From the NCBI RefSeq assembly GCF_900963305.1, contig NC_042526.1, positions 23,296,501 through 23,360,500 of the forward strand: a stretch of 64,000 nucleotides of DNA, written 5' to 3'. The notes beneath the pieces are model-generated. The model ran no database searches, was not told where the DNA came from, and was given only the letters and a program-made list of their open reading frames with translations. This DNA comes from Echeneis naucrates (taxonomy: Eukaryota; Chordata; Actinopteri; Carangiformes; Echeneidae). Below are positions 60,920-64,000 of the stretch, in pieces (position 1 is the first letter of the stretch; the number at the start of each line of letters is the position of its first letter). A program made the position numbers and the translations under genes.

Positions 60920-61205
60920 ATTCATTCATCCATCTTCAACTGCTTTTCCATTTCCGTTTCACGCTGGGCGAGGACGGGGTGCACCCTGGACAGGTCACCA
61001 GTCCCTCACAGGGCCAACACACGGAGAACCACAGTCACCCTCAGACAATTTAGAGTCACCGGTTAACCCAAACATGGAAACCCAGGCAGGGGAGAACACG
61101 GGAAGAACATGCAAACTCCGCACAGAAAGGCCCCAGGGAGGAAATGAACCCGCAACCTTCTTATTGTGGGGCGACAGCGCTAACCACTATGCCTCTGTGC
61201 TGCCT
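60920..61205 (+). repeat. Dispersed teleost repeat, most complete copy (family of 15990-16220)
   Basis: Runs from cattcatccatcttcaactg through gaggacggggtgcaccctgg, acaggtcaccagtccctcac and gaacatgcaaactccgcaca. It ends at cgacagcgctaaccactatg cctctgtgctgcc, the usual terminal box of this family. Frames open here on + are by-products of the repeat. Confidence 0.7.
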
Positions 61206-61256
61206 GACAGCAGCTTCTTTCACCTTCCCTCACACACTAGTTTTTATTCTGATGTG

Positions 61257-61334
61257 CAGTACAGGCCAAAGGTTTGAACACACTTTCCTATTCATTTGAA
61301 TGAGAAAGTGTGTCCAAACTGTTGGCCTGTACTG
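61257..61334. repeat. Imperfect hairpin, MITE-end-like
   Basis: The left arm CAGTACAGGCCAAAGGTTTG and onward pairs with its reverse complement ending GTTGGCCTGTACTG. There are three mismatches over about 31 bp and a small loop around ttcatttgaatg. The arm resembles the outer end of a widespread fish DNA element, so this may be two ends fused after internal deletion. Confidence 0.6.
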
Positions 61335-61910
61335 TACATTACTTTCATGAGCCTCTGTCAACTTAATTTTTCTCTAATTAAATCAATTAAGTAAAAAACT
61401 CCAGGTAAGGAAAATGTGGTTCACATCATTTTTTTCCATTTGTTATATCACCTTGAAGACCATGGATAACTGAACTTACATTTGCTACCTAGATTTAATT
61501 TTTAAACCTTGAAATTTTATTGTCTGCTGCAGTGTCCATAGGTTATGTAAAACGTCTATATCAACGCATATAGCCTGGTGATTAGCAGTGAAAACTGCAG
61601 TTCTATAGTTATTCTGGTTCTCAGTTATAGGTCACAATATTTTCCTGCGCTGCAGATGAGTTAGACATACATACATATACACACACATACAGACCTGTGA
61701 GTATATCTATAATTAACCAGACGGAAACAAAACAAAACAAAAAAAAAGAACACTGCTCTAAGGAAAAGTTTTCAAACCTTCTCTAAGTAACACTGAATAA
61801 GTTGTTAAAAAAGTGGACAATAAATGTGGAAAAAAATCTAAACAAAAGAAAATCAGCGCGTAACAGCGTTTCAGAACCAGGGACAGCTCCGTAAAGGAAA
61901 ACAACCTTTC

Positions 61911-61943
61911 ATTCATTCATTCATTCATTCATTCATTCATTCG
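61911..61943. repeat. ATTC tetranucleotide microsatellite
   Basis: Eight tandem CATT/ATTC units without interruption. Confidence 0.9.
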
Positions 61944-62280
61944 TCTTTTCAGATGCTGCGTTTACGGTCTGAAAGTAAAACCTCCAGACCTTTTCAACCC
62001 CACGACCTGTAGAAGTGCAGATACTGCTTCTCTTCCTCTCTGTCTGCCTGTCTCCCTCAGCATTAAGAGCTGTGGGTTATATGGGGAAATGTTTTCAACA
62101 TGGCTGGAGGCTGGAGGGTATATTTAGACTAACAGAGCCAAAGAGAAACAGGGAGACAAAGAGATGGACCCGCTGGCCTTTTTGACCTGATTGCTAAAGA
62201 GATTGCGTTTGTGTATTTATATACTTGCTTTGGCAGCAATTAGTAACATGCATATGTACAATTCATTTTGTACCCCCTCC

Positions 62281-62328
<48 letters not shown>
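62281..62328. repeat. CA microsatellite
   Basis: Twenty uninterrupted CA units (62289-62328) after a short imperfect lead. Confidence 0.95.
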
Positions 62329-62333
<5 letters not shown>

Positions 62334-62955
62334 ACTCCACGCTGGCTTCGGATAGTCTATCATTGGGTCTGGACCACAGCTCCCGAAATGGTGGCCAAGG
62401 AGAGGTGTATGTGAGTTCGGGGGGAGGGGGGCGCATTTTTCGCATCACATCTTCACCCATGCCTACCCACACACACACCTTCACCCCAAACGCCCCAGCC
62501 CCAAACACTCATAAGCCCCACCCCTCTCTCCTTGCCAGCTGAATTAATTTGATACTATTTTTGAAAGTCAGTGTTTCTAAGGGATACCTAATGACGCAAT
62601 GACGTCAATGCAGGTCAATAGCACACTGCTGGAGAAGAGGACCAGGGATAGAGACAGAGACAAACACCGGGAGGGAGTGAGAGACAGAGCGGGGGAAAGA
62701 GAGGTGCTTGCAGGCCTCGTCGTCGAGACACTTCTATGAAGCACTTCCCTTTTGTTGTGGCATGAATTTGTCTGCTCTCCGATGTCTATATATAACCCCC
62801 CAACACACACACGACGCTTTTGGTTCAACTTGTTCCTTGTTCCTTTTTTAATTGCGCCCGAATTGCGCTCTTCCCGGCGAGTTCGCGCCGATAATGGCGC
62901 GGACTCTCAGTTGCTTCTCATGCCCCATTCATGCTTTTCGTCTCTGTCTGGTAGT

Positions 62956-62981
62956 CACACACACACACACACACACACACA
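62956..62981. repeat. CA microsatellite
   Basis: Thirteen CA units, in the GC-rich region upstream of the exon at 63404. Confidence 0.95.
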
Positions 62982-63403
62982 GTCACATATTCACTCACGC
63001 GCACTCACAGTGAGAGAGACAGAAATAGAGTCGATGCAGTGAGCTGAATCGTGCAGCGCGCCTCCCCAATTGCGTAAAGTCGCCTTGATTTGGCGGGCTC
63101 TTTCTATCTGCTGGCTCACATTTGTAACTCCGTGTACTCTCCCCTCCTCTCCAACCACCGCCACCTTTCCACTCCCAAAAACCCTTCACCCCTCCCAACA
63201 CCACCATCCAGCCAGCCCACCTTTTATTTGAGCTCGCTCCCTAAATCCTAAATGGCAGCACCAAATATTTTAGTCTCAGACAGAACTGGGAGACGGCGCG
63301 CATCGGACTGACCTGCTTTCTCCATCCTGACGCAGGAGGAGAGACTAGGCTGCCCCGCTTTCGCTCTCCCTCTGTGGTTCAGCCTGCCTTGAGCCCTTAA
63401 ACA

Positions 63404-63453
63404 ATGAGTTTAAACAGAGAAGGAGGGGGAGGAAAAAATGACAACCCAAAAAG
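63404..63453 (+). CDS. First coding exon of an unidentified + strand gene (partial, runs off window)
   Basis: A CpG-containing, GC-rich 5' region (about 62850-63400) precedes an ATG in a fair context (aacaATGa). It opens sixteen codons, MSLNREGGGGKNDNPK, and ends in a consensus donor AAAAAG|gtaagtg at 63453. The long gene-free DNA upstream and a broad GC-rich leader are typical of developmental or neuronal genes. A second ATG at 63438 in another frame also reaches the donor, so the start is not settled. I do not recognise the protein. The rest of the window would be its first intron. Confidence 0.4.
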
Positions 63454-64000
63454 GTAAGTGTATTTTTGTAGATGGTGCGAAACCCCTGGATGTGATGTAC
63501 CAGTCAGAGAAGTTTGGAGCTAGAACATGCCTAGCAGGGTTTTGTTTTTTTGTTTTTTGTTTTTTTTTTGGGGGGGGGGGGGGACTGGGTGATTACCACT
63601 TGATCTGGGGATCTATCTCTCTTCTGAACAGAGATCTAGTGGCGGGGGACGCCATCCAAAAGTCCGGTTACCCGCGGTTTCTAGTTCTAACCCATCTCTT
63701 TGACACAATGATCTAAATTATCCGAGGATGTCGGTCATTTAAAGGGAAACACACACGAGTTTTGGTGAACATTTCTTCACATAAAATCGCGGAGGTTTGC
63801 CCTCCACAGATTTCTATCTGCACCTCACGATTAAGAATATTTCTAATTTTCTGCACATGAGCTGCCCGGAGTGACTTTATGAGGTTTATAACAGGACGTG
63901 CCGGAGTGTTTCCAGGCGCCGCTGTCAGCTGGGACAACCAAACCAGGCTCCAAACACGGCAGAGGAAGTGTATTTCTTCTTTTTGAGCGCACATATATTC
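63454..64000 (+). other. Start of intron following the exon at 63404
   Basis: Begins gtaagtg, with a poly-T/poly-G run at about 63541-63583. No further exon before the window ends. Confidence 0.35.

Noticed and set aside
60783-61277. 164-residue open frame on +
   Set aside because: Most of it is the dispersed repeat at 60920-61205; the frame is a by-product of the repeat.
1-64000. CRISPR arrays, operons, prokaryotic systems, rRNA genes
   Set aside because: The window is clearly vertebrate nuclear DNA with spliced genes. No spaced direct-repeat array or rRNA was seen.

Overview
The window is nuclear DNA from a ray-finned (teleost) fish, probably a percomorph. The genes are intron-split with GT-AG introns and vertebrate-type domains. 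Two thymine-DNA glycosylase genes lie in tandem, as known in teleosts, and short fish repeats (CA microsatellites, a Tc1-like element, tRNA-less dispersed repeats) are scattered between exons. All gene models were built by hand from splice sites and reading phase. Every complete model closes in frame, and lengths match known families where I know them (samm50 469 aa, api5 526 aa, uqcc6 75 aa).

Layout. 1-1790: last exon and 3' UTR of an unidentified + strand gene. 1940-5747 (-): a 311 aa Fe(II)/2-oxoglutarate oxygenase of the isopenicillin-N-synthase-like type, a family rare in vertebrates. It is head to head with 5993-10465 (+), a patatin-like lipase of the PNPLA2/3/5 group. 11162-16378 (+): a tandem second copy of that lipase with an altered oxyanion loop and a shorter C-terminus. 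17874-24290 (-): tdg.1. 26587-30620 (-): tdg.2. 32108-32849 (+): uqcc6 (brawnin). 34280-35459 (+): efcab10. 35836-36833: Tc1/mariner-type remnant with long inverted repeats. 37446-43294 (+): samm50, 15 exons. 45120-52215 (+): api5, 14 exons. From 52.2 to 63.2 kb there is no convincing protein gene. That stretch holds dispersed repeats, CA/GT and ATTC microsatellites, CTCF-like motifs and a GC-rich putative 5' exon. At 63404-63453 the first coding exon of an unidentified + strand gene begins and runs off the window.

The genes do not form one pathway. Related jobs are neutral-lipid hydrolysis (two patatin-like lipases), base-excision repair and active DNA demethylation (two TDGs), and mitochondrial membrane biogenesis (samm50 for outer-membrane beta-barrels, uqcc6 for complex III assembly). 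The lipase-samm50 association matches the human PNPLA5-PNPLA3-SAMM50 block on 22q13. tdg-uqcc6 matches 12q23, while efcab10 (human 7q22) and api5 (human 11p12) come from other human chromosomes.

The most interesting points are divergence at catalytic-pocket residues between the two TDGs and between the two lipases, the vertebrate 2-oxoglutarate oxygenase, a perfect 18-bp-arm palindrome in a tdg.1 intron, and a minisatellite next to the tdg.1 promoter. I found no clearly new multi-gene system.
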